Part shown: piece after piece, positions 63,934 through 64,000 of the stretch
Layout of the letters: each line of letters begins with the position of its first letter
Numbering within the stretch: the stretch's first letter is position 1
Source of the DNA: Clostridium pasteurianum BC1
Lineage (GTDB): Bacteria; Bacillota; Clostridia; Clostridiales; Clostridiaceae
Direction: 5' to 3'
Assembly (NCBI RefSeq): GCF_000389635.1
Contig: NC_021182.1
Location: 4,567,925-4,631,924 of the forward strand
Length of the DNA: 64,000 nucleotides
The notes under the pieces: model-generated
Database searches by the model: none
Seen by the model: the letters and a program-made list of their open reading frames with translations, nothing else
Told to the model about the DNA's origin: nothing
Position numbers and translations under genes: made by a program

Positions 63934-64000
63934 TTAATATAAACTATATATTTTTGATACAATAACAGTCATATCATCTTTTGCTTTACCTCCACCCATC
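63934..64000 (-). CDS. spoIIE: Stage II sporulation protein E, 3' end only
   Basis: Only the last 21 codons are present (MGGGKAKDDMTVIVSKIYSLY then TAA). The KDDMTVIV stretch is the final metal-binding motif of PP2C-type phosphatases, and SpoIIE normally precedes tilS-hpt-ftsH in Clostridium. SpoIIE activates sigma-F in the forespore by dephosphorylating SpoIIAA. Identification rests on this short end and on context; another PP2C phosphatase is possible. Confidence 0.72.
   Translation of the reverse strand, partial: MGGGKAKDDMTVIVSKIYSLY

Overview
The window looks like the chromosome of a low-GC, Gram-positive, spore-forming anaerobe of the genus Clostridium in the strict sense. The signs are the AT-rich intergenic DNA and strong Shine-Dalgarno sites, and the clostridial gene neighbourhoods: ctsR-mcsA-mcsB-clpC-radA-disA, cysS-mrnC-thyX-rlmB-rae1-sigH, and spoIIE-tilS-hpt-ftsH-fhs-coaX-dus-greA-lysS. 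There is also a formate-tetrahydrofolate ligase gene and the 3' end of spoIIE. I cannot name the species from sequence alone. Nearly every gene lies on the minus strand, so transcription runs from high to low coordinates; only two probable protein genes and one candidate small RNA are on the plus strand.

Region 1 (1-26.5 kb) is the translation and transcription core. In transcription order it holds tRNA-Gly and tRNA-Thr, tuf2, rpmG-secE-nusG-rplK-rplA, rplJ-rplL behind an L10 leader, rpoB-rpoC, an L7Ae-like gene with rpsL-rpsG-fusA-tuf1, and the S10/spc cluster from rpsJ to the first codons of rpmD. Good sigma-A promoters (TTGACA-like, 17 bp, TATAAT-like) separate these units. The two tuf genes appear identical over 1221 bp.

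Region 2 (26.4-34 kb) holds sigH, rae1, rlmB, thyX, mrnC and cysS as one operon, then ispD, a membrane PIN-TRAM gene and a carD-like gene as another. Region 3 (34-42.6 kb) holds a plus-strand orphan gene of unknown function and the CtsR-controlled stress operon ctsR-mcsA-mcsB-clpC-radA-disA, followed upstream by a small unknown gene.

Region 4 (42.7-48.8 kb) is an rRNA operon, 16S-23S-5S-tRNA-Asn, with its promoter, terminator and RNase III-type stalks. Upstream of it lies a separate cluster of a diverged 5S-like gene, a CAT-anticodon tRNA and tRNA-Ala. Region 5 (49-64 kb) holds murD, a possible small membrane protein and small RNA, T-box-controlled glyS, a second tRNA-Asn, lysS-greA, dus-coaX, fhs, ftsH, hpt, tilS and the end of spoIIE.

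Most genes are ordinary housekeeping genes. The less ordinary material is between them. There is a family of four foldback repeats (two full copies of about 160 bp and two internally deleted ones); one supplies the stop codon of disA and another encodes the last residues of a small protein. The diverged 5S-like gene keeps its terminal helix through paired changes. There is a folded non-coding element beside lysS that resembles an IS200/IS605 right end, a likely small RNA with its own promoter and terminator, and a long structured leader in front of the S10 operon. No CRISPR array, intact transposase or phage gene was seen.
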